Shown piece after piece: positions 1 to 8,317 of a stretch of DNA of 64,000 nucleotides. The position numbers were made by a program, and so were the translations under genes. The DNA is from Geodermatophilus sabuli (GTDB taxonomy: Bacteria > Actinomycetota > Actinomycetes > Mycobacteriales > Geodermatophilaceae), in NCBI RefSeq assembly GCF_010686765.1, contig NZ_JAAGWF010000008.1, forward strand, positions 124,001 to 188,000, given 5' to 3'. Each line of letters opens with the position of its first letter. The stretch's first letter is position 1. The notes below the pieces were generated by a model. That model was not told where the DNA came from, ran no database searches, and saw only the letters and a program-made list of their open reading frames with translations.

Positions 1-986
1 GAGCGCACCACGAGGTCCGCCGGCAGCACGGTGGTCTCACCGGTGCCCGAGGCGCGGCCGTCCTCGTCGACGACGGTGCGCTCCACCTCGACCCCGCTCA
101 CCCGGTCGCTCCCGAGCAGCCGGACCGGCCGGGCGAAGAACCGCAGCCGCACCGGCGTCCGCCCCGGCTCGGGCGAGTGCTGTGCCCACTCGCGCAGCAC
201 GGTCAGGTTGCGGCTCACCACCCGGTCGGCGGCGGCCCGCTCCTCGGCCGCCGCGTCGAGCTCCAGGTCGGCCGGGTCGACCAGCACGGTCGCCGCGGCC
301 AGCTCGCCGAGCTCGCGCAGTTCCTGGGTGGTGAACGTCGCCTGGGCCGGGCCCCGGCGGCCCAGCACGGTGACCTCCTCGACCGGCGCGGCGGCCAGCG
401 CGTCGAGCACGTGCTGCGGCATGTCGGTCGGCTCGAGCTCGGCCGGGGTGCGGGCGAGCACCCGCGCGACGTCGAGGGCCACGTTGCCGACACCGATCAC
501 GACCACCGACCGCGCCCGGGCGAGGGCCGCCTCCACCACGGTGCGGTCGGCGTCGGGGTGGCCGGTGTACCAGGCGACCAGGTCGGTCGCCGCCAGGCTC
601 CCGGGCAGCTCCTCACCGGGGATGGCCAGGTGCCGGTCCAGGGCGGCGCCGTAGGTGTAGACGACGGCGTCGACGGTCGCCTGCAGCTCGGCGCAGGAGA
701 TGTCGGTGCCGATCTCGACGTTGCCGACGAAGCGGACGTCGGGGTGGTCCAGCGCCCGGTGCAGGGTGTCGCGGATGGCCCGCATCTTCGGGTGGTCGGG
801 GGCGATGCCGTGCCGCACCAGCCCGAAGGGCGTGGGCAGCCGGTCGATGAGGTCGACGGCGACCGGGACGTCGCCCTGGCGGGTCAGCGCCTCCGCCGCG
901 TAGATGCCGGCCGGGCCCGCACCGACGACGGCCACCCGCAGGGGTGGCGCGGTGGACGGGGGGCCCGGGTCAACGTCGGCCGACAC
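1..986 (-). CDS. fprA: FprA-like ferredoxin--NADP+ reductase (3' end cut off by window)
   Basis: FAD/NADPH flavoenzyme that passes electrons between NADPH and ferredoxin. The N-terminal FAD-binding glycine motif VVGAGPAG is at residues 20-27, followed by the family stretch LPTPFGLVRHGIAPDH. A second nucleotide-binding site, VVVIGVGNVALDVARVL, binds NADP. This matches the actinobacterial FprA (adrenodoxin-reductase-like) family of about 450-550 residues; about 328 residues are visible and the C-terminus lies beyond base 1. I chose the GTG at 986 because a CAGGAT -10-like hexamer (994-999) sits exactly 7 nt upstream, the leaderless pattern seen repeatedly in this window. An ATG three codons upstream (995) overlaps that hexamer. 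The gene is divergent from the small monooxygenase gene. Confidence 0.9.
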   Translation of the reverse strand, partial: MSADVDPGPPSTAPPLRVAVVGAGPAGIYAAEALTRQGDVPVAVDLIDRLPTPFGLVRHGIAPDHPKMRAIRDTLHRALDHPDVRFVGNVEIGTDISCAELQATVDAVVYTYGAALDRHLAIPGEELPGSLAATDLVAWYTGHPDADRTVVEAALARARSVVVIGVGNVALDVARVLARTPAELEPTDMPQHVLDALAAAPVEEVTVLGRRGPAQATFTTQELRELGELAAATVLVDPADLELDAAAEERAAADRVVSRNLTVLREWAQHSPEPGRTPVRLRFFARPVRLLGSDRVSGVEVERTVVDEDGRASGTGETTVLPADLVVR

Positions 987-993
987 GACAGGC

Positions 994-999
994 ATCCTG
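994..999 (-). promoter_or_regulatory. -10-like CAGGAT, probable leaderless promoter of fprA
   Basis: CAGGAT on the minus strand ends 7 nt before the GTG at 986, so transcription would start at or next to the start codon. No clear -35 is visible. Inference from spacing alone. Confidence 0.35.
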
Positions 1000-1068
1000 A
1001 CCCGGCCGGGTGCGGATGCACCAGGCTCCGCCGCGGCGAGCCGCGGAACCCCTCCAGGAGGAGATCCC

Positions 1069-1380
1069 GTGTCGGTCGTCGTCGTCGCCACCATCACCCC
1101 GCAGCCCGAGCACGCCGACGCCGTCCGTGAGGCGGTGCTGGCGGCGATCCCGCAGGTGCATGCCGAGCCGGGTTGCGAGCGCTATGCGCTGCACGCCACG
1201 CGGGACGGCAGCCTGGTCATGATCGAGCAGTGGGAGAGCCCGGAGGCGCTGGCCGTGCACGGCAAGGCCGAGGCGCTGACCACGCTCGGCCAGCGGCTGG
1301 AGGGCAAGCTGGCCGGCGCCCCGGACCTGATGGTGCTCGACGCCGTCCCCGCCGGGGACGACGCCAAGGGCGCCCTCTGA
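1069..1380 (+). CDS. antibiotic biosynthesis monooxygenase (ABM) domain protein
   Basis: A 103-residue single-domain protein of the dimeric ferredoxin-like ABM/YgiN family, cofactor-free quinol monooxygenases or haem-degrading-like enzymes. Typical features are VVVVATITPQPEHADAVREAV at the start, the central EPGCERYALH strand (PGC.RY is highly characteristic) and MIEQWESPEALAVH. The GTG at 1069 is chosen because GGAGGAG lies 6 nt upstream and the family homology begins at once; an upstream ATG at 904 would add about 55 low-complexity residues. The substrate cannot be inferred. It converges with the secreted GH25-like gene downstream. Confidence 0.88.
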   Translation: MSVVVVATITPQPEHADAVREAVLAAIPQVHAEPGCERYALHATRDGSLVMIEQWESPEALAVHGKAEALTTLGQRLEGKLAGAPDLMVLDAVPAGDDAKGAL

Positions 1381-1399
1381 CGGTGCGGGCGTGGCTTGA

Positions 1400-2221
1400 T
1401 CAGCGGCAGGCGTGGTCGTGGTCCAGCCCGTCCTCCACGTACTGGGTGAGGACCACCTCCCCGCCCTCGACCAGCGGCGGCCGGTCGCAGGCGGCCTCCG
1501 CTCCGCTGCGGGTGAGCGAGCCGGCCAGCCAGCTGTCCAGGTCGTACAGCGGGCTCCCGGCCGGGACGTCCCCGACGATGCGGCCCCACTGGTAGCCGGT
1601 CGAGTAGAGCCCGACCACGGCACCGCGATCGGTCAGGTAGTCGGCCATGCCCTCGAGGGTCGCCCGGTTGCGGGCGCGGCCGGCGTCGGACCCGGTCTGC
1701 CAGGTGTTCATCGTCTCGACGTCGAGCCACCAGACGTGCGCCGCCGGGTCGGGGTCCACGTCGGCGTCCTCCGCGGCGAGGGCGAAGAACGCCTCCACGG
1801 TCACGTAGGCCCGCAGCCTCCCGTACTGCCATGAGCAGGCCAGGCTGTTGTCGCCCTCGCAGGCGCCGTACGGGGTGTCACCGGACAGCGGCCAGGTGCG
1901 CACCAGCTCGATGAGCTCGCCCGGGTTGGCGGTGTTGACGTAGAGCTGCAGCCGCGGCTGCCCCGGGACGGCGCCGGTCGCCCCAGCTGCCCACACGAGC
2001 TGCTCGGCCAGGCAGGGGTTGGGCCGGGTGGCCAGCCCGCCGTTGACGCCGACGATGCCGAACGCGTGCCCCTCGGGCAGGTCGGTGTCGCACTGGGGGT
2101 GGGAGACGTCGTAGCCGATCCCGTCGCCGTCCTCCTCCGCGGCCGCGGCGGCTGGCAGGCCCAGGACCAGGGCGGCGCAGGCGAGCGCTGCGACCACCAG
2201 GGTGCGCAGCGGACTCGACAT
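1400..2221 (-). CDS. secreted GH25/DUF1906-like TIM-barrel protein
   Basis: About 273 residues starting MSSPLRT, with an N-terminal signal peptide (hydrophobic LVVAALACAALVLGLPAAAAA, likely cleaved after AAA near residue 28). The mature part begins GIGYDVSHPQC and contains WWLDVETMNTW and GLYSTGYQWGRIVG. These resemble the D-x-S and DxE strands of glycoside-hydrolase-25-like or DUF1906 (Rv2525c-like) TIM barrels. Six cysteines suggest disulfides outside the cytoplasm. It may act on peptidoglycan or cell-wall glycan, but the substrate is unproven. An ATG 13 codons upstream exists (2260), but the chosen start puts the signal peptide at the terminus. Confidence 0.75.
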   Translation of the reverse strand: MSSPLRTLVVAALACAALVLGLPAAAAAEEDGDGIGYDVSHPQCDTDLPEGHAFGIVGVNGGLATRPNPCLAEQLVWAAGATGAVPGQPRLQLYVNTANPGELIELVRTWPLSGDTPYGACEGDNSLACSWQYGRLRAYVTVEAFFALAAEDADVDPDPAAHVWWLDVETMNTWQTGSDAGRARNRATLEGMADYLTDRGAVVGLYSTGYQWGRIVGDVPAGSPLYDLDSWLAGSLTRSGAEAACDRPPLVEGGEVVLTQYVEDGLDHDHACR

Positions 2222-2285
2222 CCAGTCACGATAGCCACGCCGCCGAGGCAGGTCACCCACCCGCGCGGCGCTTCCGCTGTTCGGG

Positions 2286-3095
2286 TCAGACCGCCTGGCA
2301 CACCGGGCACCAGTGCAGGTTGCGGCCGACCATCACCTCCGTGCGCACCTCGGTGCCGCAGATCCGGCAGGGCAGCCCGGTGCGGCGGTACACGTAGTGC
2401 GCGTCGTCGCGGAGCACGGCGCCGCGGCGGCGGTGGCGGTCCTCCGGCCGGGTGGTCACGATCCGCCCCATCCGGACGCCGGCCCGCATGAGCACGACCA
2501 GGTCCGCCCACATCCGCGCCCACAGGTCGGCGTCGACCTGGCGGCCCGGACGGAACGGCGAGACGCGGTGACGGAACAGCAGTTCGGCCCGGTAGACGTT
2601 GCCGACGCCGGCGAGCACCGACTGGTCCATGAGCAGCGCGCCGACGGCGGTACGGCTGGCGGCGATGCGCCGGTGGGCGGCGGTGCCGTCGGTCCGCGGA
2701 CGCAGCGGGTCGGGGCCCAGCCGGTCGAGGATCCGGTCGACCTCCGGCGTGGTGAGCACCTCGCACGCCGTCGCGCCGCGCAGGTCGGTCCAGACGCCGC
2801 CGCCGTCGGGTCCGTCGCCCTCCCAGCGCATCCGCAACGCCCCCCGCGGCGGCGGCGGGGTGCCGGCGCCCGACGTGTAGCTGCCGTACAGGCCCAGGTG
2901 CACGTGCAGGGTGTCGGCGCCGAAGCAGGCGAACAGGTGCTTGCCGTAGGAGGTCACCTCGTCGAGCACCCGGCCGTCGAGCAGCGCTGCACCCGCGGCG
3001 AACCGGCCCTGCGGGCTGGTCACGTGCACCGGGCGGCCGGCGAAGGCCGACGACTGGTCGCGGGCCAGCCGGAACAGGGTGTGCCCCTCAGGCAC
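2286..3095 (-). CDS. Fpg/Nei-family DNA glycosylase (endonuclease VIII-like)
   Basis: Base-excision repair enzyme that removes oxidised pyrimidines and cleaves the abasic site by beta/delta elimination. The start PEGHTLFRLA carries the catalytic Pro2-Glu3. GVGNVYRAELLFRHRVSPFRPG is the helix-two-turn-helix region, and the C-terminus carries a four-cysteine zinc finger (CRICG...CPVC). At 269 residues it matches actinobacterial Nei2 proteins. The Nei-type PEGHT (rather than Fpg PELPE) favours Nei. The GTG start overlaps the 3' end of the photolyase gene by 8 bp, so the two repair genes are probably co-transcribed and translationally coupled. Confidence 0.9.
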   Translation of the reverse strand: MPEGHTLFRLARDQSSAFAGRPVHVTSPQGRFAAGAALLDGRVLDEVTSYGKHLFACFGADTLHVHLGLYGSYTSGAGTPPPPRGALRMRWEGDGPDGGGVWTDLRGATACEVLTTPEVDRILDRLGPDPLRPRTDGTAAHRRIAASRTAVGALLMDQSVLAGVGNVYRAELLFRHRVSPFRPGRQVDADLWARMWADLVVLMRAGVRMGRIVTTRPEDRHRRRGAVLRDDAHYVYRRTGLPCRICGTEVRTEVMVGRNLHWCPVCQAV

Positions 3096-4452
3096 GGCGC
3101 ACCGCCTCGTAGCGGTCGAGGGCGACCCTCCGTTCCTCGGCGTGGTCGACGATCGGCAGGGGATACCCCTCGGGCGTCCCGCCCGGGGCCAGCCACGGCT
3201 CGTGCACGAACCGGGTGGGGACGTCGCGCAGCTCGGGCACCCAGCGGCGCACGTACTCGCCGTCGGGGTCGAACTCCTTGCCCTGCCGGGTCGGGTTGAA
3301 GACCCGGTGGTAGGGCGAGGCGTCGGTGCCGGTGCCGGCGACCCACTGCCAGCCGTGGTTGTTGCTGGCCAGGTCGCCGTCGACGAGGTGGGCGAGGAAG
3401 TGCCGGGCGCCGCGCCACCAGTCCACGTGCAGGTCCTTCACCAGGAAGGAGGCGACGATCATCCGGACGCGGTTGTGCACCCAGGCCTCGCCGAGCAGCT
3501 GGCGCATCCCGGCGTCGACGATCGGGTACCCGGTCCGGCCGGTCGCCCAGGCGGTGAAGCGCTCGTCGGCGTCCGGGCCGGCGTCGTAGGTCATGGCCCG
3601 CATCCGCAGGTCCAGCGACTCCTTGTGCGTCTCCGGCCGGTGCCAGAGGACGTCGGCGTAGAAGTCGCGCCAGGCCAGCTCGTTGACGTAGGTCGCAGCG
3701 GCCTCACCCTCGACCCCGTCCAGGTCGGCCAGCAGCGTGCGCGGGTGCACACAGCCGTACTTGAGGTAGGCCGACAGCCGGCTGGTGCCGTCGGTGCCCG
3801 GGATGTTCCGGGTGTCGCGGTAGCCGGCCAGTCGCTCGTCGCGGAAACGCCGCCACGCCGCCCCGGCGGCGTCCTCGCCGGCCGGGGGCAGCCGGACGCC
3901 GTCCAGCCCGGGAGCCGGCGGCGGGGGGTCGGAGCGGACGCCGGGCAGCCACGGGACGCCCCGCGGGCGCGGTGCCGGGGCGCGCCAGCCGTGCGCCCGC
4001 CACGCGCGGGCGAAGGGGGAGAACACCCGGAACGGCGTCCCGTCGTCCTTGGTGACCCGGCCGGGCGTGACCGCGTACGGCGACCCCGTGCGCTCCAACG
4101 GGACGTCGCCGAGCGCGCGCTCGACCGCGGCGTCGCGCTGCCGGCCGTAGGGGCCGGCGTCGGCGGAGACGTGCACGCCGGCGGCGCCGACCTCGCGGGC
4201 CAGCGCGGGGATCTCCCGGACCGGGTCCCCGGACCGGAGCACCAGCGCGCCGTCGACCTGGGCGCCCAGGTCGGCCAGGCAGCCCAGCAGGAACTGCCGG
4301 CGGGGGGCGCCGGCGGGACCCCACAGCCGCGGGTCGACCACGAACACGGGGAGGACGGCGCCGTCGGCGCCGGCCGCGTCGATCGCGGCCAGCAGTGCCG
4401 GGTGGTCGGCGAGCCTCAGGTCACGTCGGAACCACAGCAGCGCGACGGGCAC
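3088..4452 (-). CDS. phr: deoxyribodipyrimidine photolyase / cryptochrome family
   Basis: A 454-residue light-dependent DNA repair flavoprotein. The N-terminal Rossmann (antenna) domain begins VPVALLWFRRDLRLADHPAL. The FAD-binding C-terminal domain contains TSRLSAYLKYGCVHPRTLL, WRDFYADVLWHRPET, GRTGYPIVDAGMRQL, WVHNRVRMIVASFLVKDL and NNHGWQWVAGTGTDASPY. The last of these includes the conserved W and N residues of class I CPD photolyases, so repair activity is likely. The GTG at 4452 is chosen because a TACCCT hexamer lies 7 nt upstream (leaderless) and homology starts there. It heads a two-gene repair operon with the Nei-type glycosylase. Confidence 0.92.
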   Translation of the reverse strand: MPVALLWFRRDLRLADHPALLAAIDAAGADGAVLPVFVVDPRLWGPAGAPRRQFLLGCLADLGAQVDGALVLRSGDPVREIPALAREVGAAGVHVSADAGPYGRQRDAAVERALGDVPLERTGSPYAVTPGRVTKDDGTPFRVFSPFARAWRAHGWRAPAPRPRGVPWLPGVRSDPPPPAPGLDGVRLPPAGEDAAGAAWRRFRDERLAGYRDTRNIPGTDGTSRLSAYLKYGCVHPRTLLADLDGVEGEAAATYVNELAWRDFYADVLWHRPETHKESLDLRMRAMTYDAGPDADERFTAWATGRTGYPIVDAGMRQLLGEAWVHNRVRMIVASFLVKDLHVDWWRGARHFLAHLVDGDLASNNHGWQWVAGTGTDASPYHRVFNPTRQGKEFDPDGEYVRRWVPELRDVPTRFVHEPWLAPGGTPEGYPLPIVDHAEERRVALDRYEAVRRA

Positions 4453-4459
4453 CCGCGCC

Positions 4460-4465
4460 AGGGTA
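4460..4465 (-). promoter_or_regulatory. -10-like TACCCT, probable leaderless promoter of photolyase
   Basis: Minus-strand TACCCT ends 7 nt before the GTG at 4452. It supports both the start codon and a leaderless transcript for the photolyase-glycosylase pair. No -35 recognised. Confidence 0.35.
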
Positions 4466-4489
4466 GGCAGCGCGGGGCCGGCGTGCAGG

Positions 4490-4810
4490 TCAGCGGTCGG
4501 CGGTCTCCAGGCCGAAGTGCGGCCGGTCCTGCTCGGCCACGAGGTCGACGGTCTCGGGGTGCTGCTGGATGTAGTGCCGGATGAAGGAGCAGTAGGGCAG
4601 CACGTGGAGGCCCCGCTCGCGGGCGGCGGCGAGGACGCCGGCGACCAGGATCTTGCCGATCCCGCGGCCACCGACGGAGGGGTCGACCTCGGTGTGCGGC
4701 AGCGTCATGGTGCCGTTCTCGATGTGGTAGCTGGCCAGGCCGACCACCCGGTCGTCGAGCCGGACCTCGAACCGTCCCCGATCCGGGACGTCGACCACGC
4801 TCGTCTCCAT
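4490..4810 (-). CDS. small GNAT-type N-acetyltransferase (YjdJ-like)
   Basis: A 106-residue minimal GNAT domain. The acetyl-CoA-binding motif A is present as HTEVDPSVGGRGIGKILVAGVL (V-x5-GxGIG), followed by LHVLPYCSFIRHYIQQHPE, characteristic of the short Gcn5-like/YjdJ family (OATC-type). The acceptor substrate is unknown. A strong GGAGGTGGA Shine-Dalgarno lies just upstream of the ATG at 4810. It is on the same strand as the photolyase with a 37-bp gap, but the photolyase has its own promoter-like hexamer, so co-transcription is optional. Confidence 0.85.
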   Translation of the reverse strand: METSVVDVPDRGRFEVRLDDRVVGLASYHIENGTMTLPHTEVDPSVGGRGIGKILVAGVLAAARERGLHVLPYCSFIRHYIQQHPETVDLVAEQDRPHFGLETADR

Positions 4811-4942
4811 GCTGGCGCTCCACCTCCGCTCGCCCCGGCGCCGTTGCCGGAGTTCGACATGCGTACTGGAACCGTAACGCCTTGAAGCCCCCGGGTGTTT
4901 CGCCTCGCCGGGTGACAGCAGGTCAGCGAGCGTGTCGGTCGG

Positions 4943-5239
4943 TCACGGTCGAGGGTTGGTCCGCGTCCAGCCGCGCTCGTCCCGGCGGGCTCCGAGAGCG
5001 GCCCGGCAGCGCCGGCAGACGGCCTGCACGCCCTCCGCGTGCCGGCCGGACTCCGGCTGGACGTCGGCCCAGCTGACGTGCGGGAAGCGACCCAGGCCGG
5101 ACTTGCTCAGCGCCAACCCGCAGACCGTCTCGTTGCGCCCGCGTTCCCAGGCGTGGACCTCGCCGGCGGGGTAGCGGATCCCGTCGTCGGGGTCGACCCA
5201 CCGGTCCGCGGCCGCGACCGCCGCGTTGCGCAGTGCCAT
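4943..5239 (-). CDS. conserved-looking small protein with CxxC pair
   Basis: A 98-residue protein not recognised with certainty. It starts MALRNAAVAAADRW and contains WERGRNETVCGLALS, a mid-protein histidine, and AVCRRCRAALGARRDERGW near the C-terminus. One isolated Cys plus a C-terminal CxxC with nearby His could form a small zinc-binding site; this is inference. The ATG at 5239 has GGGGTGG upstream; a GTG at 5260 would add seven residues. It lies downstream of mntH on the same strand, with only 45 bp between the genes. No function proposed. Confidence 0.55.
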   Translation of the reverse strand: MALRNAAVAAADRWVDPDDGIRYPAGEVHAWERGRNETVCGLALSKSGLGRFPHVSWADVQPESGRHAEGVQAVCRRCRAALGARRDERGWTRTNPRP

Positions 5240-5284
5240 GCCCACCCCGTACCCCGGCACGGGCCCCCACCCGCGGGGAACGGC

Positions 5285-6508
5285 TCAGAAGAGCAGCAGG
5301 AGGAGGAGCACCGCGTTGAGGGCCAGGATCACGACGGTGACCAGGACGGCGACCACGGTCGTCCCGCGCCGGTTGACCAACTCGCCCATGACGTCGCGTC
5401 GCCGGGTCAGCAGCAACAGCGGCACCAGCGCGAAGGGGATCCCGAAGGAGAGCACCACCTGCGAGATCACCAGGGCCTGGGTCGGGTCGACCCCGAGCGC
5501 CAGGACCACCAGCGCGGGCGCCATGGTGAGTGCCCGGCGGAGGAACAGCGGGATCCGTCGCCGCAGGAAGCCGTGCATGATCACCTGGCCGGCGTAGGTG
5601 CCGACGCTGGACGAGGCGAAGCCCGACAGGAGCAGGGCGAGCGCGAACAGCAGCGAGGCGGTGCTGAAGGCACCGAACCCCTCGAACGCACCCTCGAGCG
5701 AGTTGTCGCCGAGTGACGTGCCGGCGAACAGGGCGGCCGCGACCAGCAGCATCGCGACGTTCACCAGCCCGGCCAGGCTCATCGCCGTCGTGACGTCGAT
5801 CCGCTGGGCCCGCAGCGCCTTCCGCTTCTCCGGCAGCGTCCGGGCGTCGGTGGTCTCGGTCACCAGCGCCGAGTGCAGGTAGATGGCGTGTGGCATGACC
5901 GTGGCGCCGAGGATCCCGGCCGCCAGCACGAGGCTGCCGGTGTCGTCCAGGCGGGGGACCAGCCCGCCGGCGGCGTCCGACCCGTCGATCTCCGCGCTGA
6001 GCAGGAGCAGCAGGAACGCGAAGACGATCAAGCCGAGGTACGTGGTCACCGCGCGGATGAAGCGCCGGTCACCAGGGGCCTGCAGGGCGAGCAGCACGAA
6101 GGCCCACGCGCCGGTGATCAGCCCGCCGACGAACAGGTCCACCCCGAAGAGCAGGTGCAGCGCGATCGCGCCGCCGACGATCTCGGCCAGGTCGGTCGCC
6201 ATCGCCACCAGCTCGGCCTGCCCCCAGAGCCCCAGCACGACCCGGCGCGGGTACTCCCTGCGGCAGTTCTGCGGCAGGGACAGCCCGGTGGCCAGCCCCA
6301 GCTTGGCCGACAGGCCCTGCACGAACATCGCCATGACGTTGGCCAGGACGATCACCCAGAGCAGCAGGTAGCCGTAGTCGGCACCCGCGCTGAAGTTCGT
6401 GGCGAAGTTGCCCGGGTCGACGTAGGCGATCGCGGCGACGAACGCCGGACCCACCAGCGCGAGCCTGCGCCGGGGCATGCCCCGCACCGCCGGTTCCTGC
6501 TCCAGCAC
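5285..6508 (-). CDS. mntH: Nramp-family divalent metal (Mn2+/Fe2+) transporter
   Basis: Proton-coupled metal importer in the inner membrane, about 407 residues with about 11 hydrophobic segments. The metal-binding signature of TM1, AYVDPGNFATNFSAG (DPGN), and the TM6 motif MPHAIYLHSAL (MPH) are intact, as expected for Mn2+/Fe2+ rather than Mg2+ substrates. The GTG at 6508 is chosen because GGAGGG lies 6 nt upstream; a TTG two codons earlier would abut the ribosome-binding site. The 77-residue gene just upstream ends 2 nt before this start, so translation is probably coupled. No MntR-type operator was recognised. Confidence 0.93.
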   Translation of the reverse strand: MLEQEPAVRGMPRRRLALVGPAFVAAIAYVDPGNFATNFSAGADYGYLLLWVIVLANVMAMFVQGLSAKLGLATGLSLPQNCRREYPRRVVLGLWGQAELVAMATDLAEIVGGAIALHLLFGVDLFVGGLITGAWAFVLLALQAPGDRRFIRAVTTYLGLIVFAFLLLLLSAEIDGSDAAGGLVPRLDDTGSLVLAAGILGATVMPHAIYLHSALVTETTDARTLPEKRKALRAQRIDVTTAMSLAGLVNVAMLLVAAALFAGTSLGDNSLEGAFEGFGAFSTASLLFALALLLSGFASSSVGTYAGQVIMHGFLRRRIPLFLRRALTMAPALVVLALGVDPTQALVISQVVLSFGIPFALVPLLLLTRRRDVMGELVNRRGTTVVAVLVTVVILALNAVLLLLLLF

Positions 6509-6510
6509 GA

Positions 6511-6744
6511 TCAACCCTCCGTGGGGCCAGGTGTCCGGGTGCGATCGTCGTCCATGGTGCGCAACACCACGGGAGGCGACCAGTCCCCAAAGCGAGGGAA
6601 CGAGGGAGGCGGGACGGCCTCACGTGGCTCCTCGTCCCCAGCCATCGCCCGGCCGTCGTCCCACAGGGAGGCGACCGGGTCGGTCTCAGCACTGCGCTGA
6701 CTGCCATCACGACGACTGGTGACGCGGATCACGTGGTGTGCCAC
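6511..6744 (-). CDS. small hypothetical protein preceding mntH
   Basis: A 77-residue reading frame starting VAHHVIRVTSRRDG. A perfect GGGAGG Shine-Dalgarno lies 4 nt before the GTG at 6744. Its TGA (6511-6513) is 2 nt from the mntH GTG, a spacing typical of coupled genes. Composition is acidic and proline-rich at the C-terminus with no recognisable domain; an HH near the N-terminus is the only possible metal-ligand hint. It may be a real small partner of MntH or a translated leader that sets mntH expression. Confidence rests on the ribosome-binding site and spacing, not homology. Confidence 0.5.
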   Translation of the reverse strand: MAHHVIRVTSRRDGSQRSAETDPVASLWDDGRAMAGDEEPREAVPPPSFPRFGDWSPPVVLRTMDDDRTRTPGPTEG

Positions 6745-6797
6745 AGTGCCTCCCGCTGACACCCGAACGCAAGGGTCTCGGAACGGGAGGGGACGCG

Positions 6798-7721
6798 ATG
6801 GAGCGAGCAGGACGGATGGCTGTCGCCGTGGTGGCAGCTGCGATGGTCGTGCTGGTGACCGGTGGCGTGGCCGCCGCCAAGGGCGGCACGATCGGCGGTA
6901 CCGGGTCGCAGTACCTCCTCAACGACGCCTTCACCGGCGACGCCACGCGGGTGCTGGTCTACGGCGACCCGGAGGACGAGGTCTACTGGGCGGATTGGGA
7001 CGGCGACGGCGTCGACACCCCGACGGTGCGTCGCGGCAACAGCTTCTTCGTCAAGAACGACCTCGGCAGCGGTGTGGCGGACACCGTCTTCCTCTACGGC
7101 GACCCGGGCGACGTGGTGCTGGCCGGCGACTGGGACGGCGACGGTGACGACACCCTCGCCGTGCGACGCGGCAACACCTACCACGTGAAGAACAGCATCA
7201 GCACCGGCGTCGCCGACGCGGTCATCGCGTACGGGGACCCCGGGGACGCGGTCCTGGTCGGTGACTGGGACGGCGACGACACGGACACCCTCGCGGTGCG
7301 CCGGGGGAACAGCTACTTCGTCAAGAACTCGATCAGCACCGGCGTCGCCGACGCCGTCTTCGTCTACGGCGACCCGGGCGACGTCGTCCTGGTGGGGCAC
7401 TGGGCGATCAGCCTCGGGGCAGACAGCCTCATGGTGCGCCGCGGCAACACCTACTACGTGCGCAACTCCCTGACCTCCGGTGTCGCCGACAACGTGTTCC
7501 AGTACGGCAACCCGTCCGACACCGCCTTCGTCGGGGACTGGGACGGCAACGGGGTCGACACCATGGGCGTGCGCCGGCCGATCGACCCCGGCGACGAGCT
7601 CGATTGCGGCGACTTCGCCAACCAGGCCGCAGCCCAGGCCTACTTCACCTACCACCTCCCCTACTACGGCGACGTCGCTCGCCTGGACGCCGACGGCGAC
7701 CTCATCGCCTGCGAGACGTGA
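6798..7721 (+). CDS. secreted/anchored repeat protein with Excalibur calcium-binding domain
   Basis: A 307-residue protein with a signal peptide (AVAVVAAAMVVLVTGGVAAA, residues 8-27). Five tandem units of about 45 residues follow, from about residue 55 to 275, of the form YGDPGDVVLxGDWDGDGxDT-xVRRGNxYxVKN-SISTGVADxVF. Four units keep the acidic DWDGDG/DWDGNG calcium loop of FG-GAP-like repeats; unit four has GHWAISLGADS instead. The C-terminal 38 residues (DCGDFANQAAAQAYF...LDADGDLIACE) form an Excalibur domain, a Ca-binding DxDxDGxxCE module of actinobacterial surface proteins. GGGAGGGG precedes the ATG. The repeats are also near-identical at DNA level (period about 135 bp). A surface role is inferred. 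Confidence 0.85.
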   Translation: MERAGRMAVAVVAAAMVVLVTGGVAAAKGGTIGGTGSQYLLNDAFTGDATRVLVYGDPEDEVYWADWDGDGVDTPTVRRGNSFFVKNDLGSGVADTVFLYGDPGDVVLAGDWDGDGDDTLAVRRGNTYHVKNSISTGVADAVIAYGDPGDAVLVGDWDGDDTDTLAVRRGNSYFVKNSISTGVADAVFVYGDPGDVVLVGHWAISLGADSLMVRRGNTYYVRNSLTSGVADNVFQYGNPSDTAFVGDWDGNGVDTMGVRRPIDPGDELDCGDFANQAAAQAYFTYHLPYYGDVARLDADGDLIACET

Positions 7722-7802
7722 GGGGGGTGGATCGCCGGCCGGTGACCGGGGTCGGCACGTCGGACGGCTGACCGGCGGGACCAGCACGAGAGGATCGAAC
7801 CC

Positions 7803-8246
7803 ATGGCACACGTCCGACGCTTCGACCACGTCGGCATCACGGTCGCCGACCTCGACACGGTGACGGCGTTCTTCGTCGGGCTGGGTCTCGAGGTCGAGGG
7901 CACGCGCATGTCGGTCGAGGGTGAGTTCCTGGACACCGTCATCGGCATCCCCGGCTCGCGCACGGAGATCGTGATGCTGCGGCCGCCCGACGGAGGTACC
8001 CGGCTGGAGCTGTCGAGCTTCGTCCGGCCCGACCCCGAGCCGGGATCGCCCGCCGCGATGGCCAACGAACTGGGGCTCCGCAACGTGGCCTTCGAGGTCG
8101 AGGACCTCCAGGCGGCCGTCGACCGGCTGGCCGCGGACGGCTACGGCCTGGTCGGCGGCATCGGACAGTACGAGCACGTCTGGCGCATGGCCTACGTGCG
8201 CGGACCGGAGGGGATCATCGTGTCCCTGGCCGAGCGGATCGGCTGA
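7803..8246 (+). CDS. VOC (glyoxalase/bleomycin-resistance fold) protein
   Basis: A 147-residue two-module betaalphabetabetabeta protein. RRFDHVGITVADLDTVTAFFVGLGLEVEG at the start and VDRLAADGYGLVGGIGQYEHVWRMAYVRGPEGIIVSLAERIG at the end give metal-ligand-type His and Glu positions seen in VOC dioxygenase/lyase enzymes. The reaction cannot be assigned. GAGAGG lies 11 nt before the ATG. It follows the repeat protein on the same strand with an 81-bp gap and probably has its own transcript. Confidence 0.85.
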   Translation: MAHVRRFDHVGITVADLDTVTAFFVGLGLEVEGTRMSVEGEFLDTVIGIPGSRTEIVMLRPPDGGTRLELSSFVRPDPEPGSPAAMANELGLRNVAFEVEDLQAAVDRLAADGYGLVGGIGQYEHVWRMAYVRGPEGIIVSLAERIG

Positions 8247-8317
8247 CGGGGCCGTCGTGCGGTCGACGCGCCCGGCGCCTCGGCCGGGACGCCGACGCCG
8301 ACCTCCTGACCTGCCAG

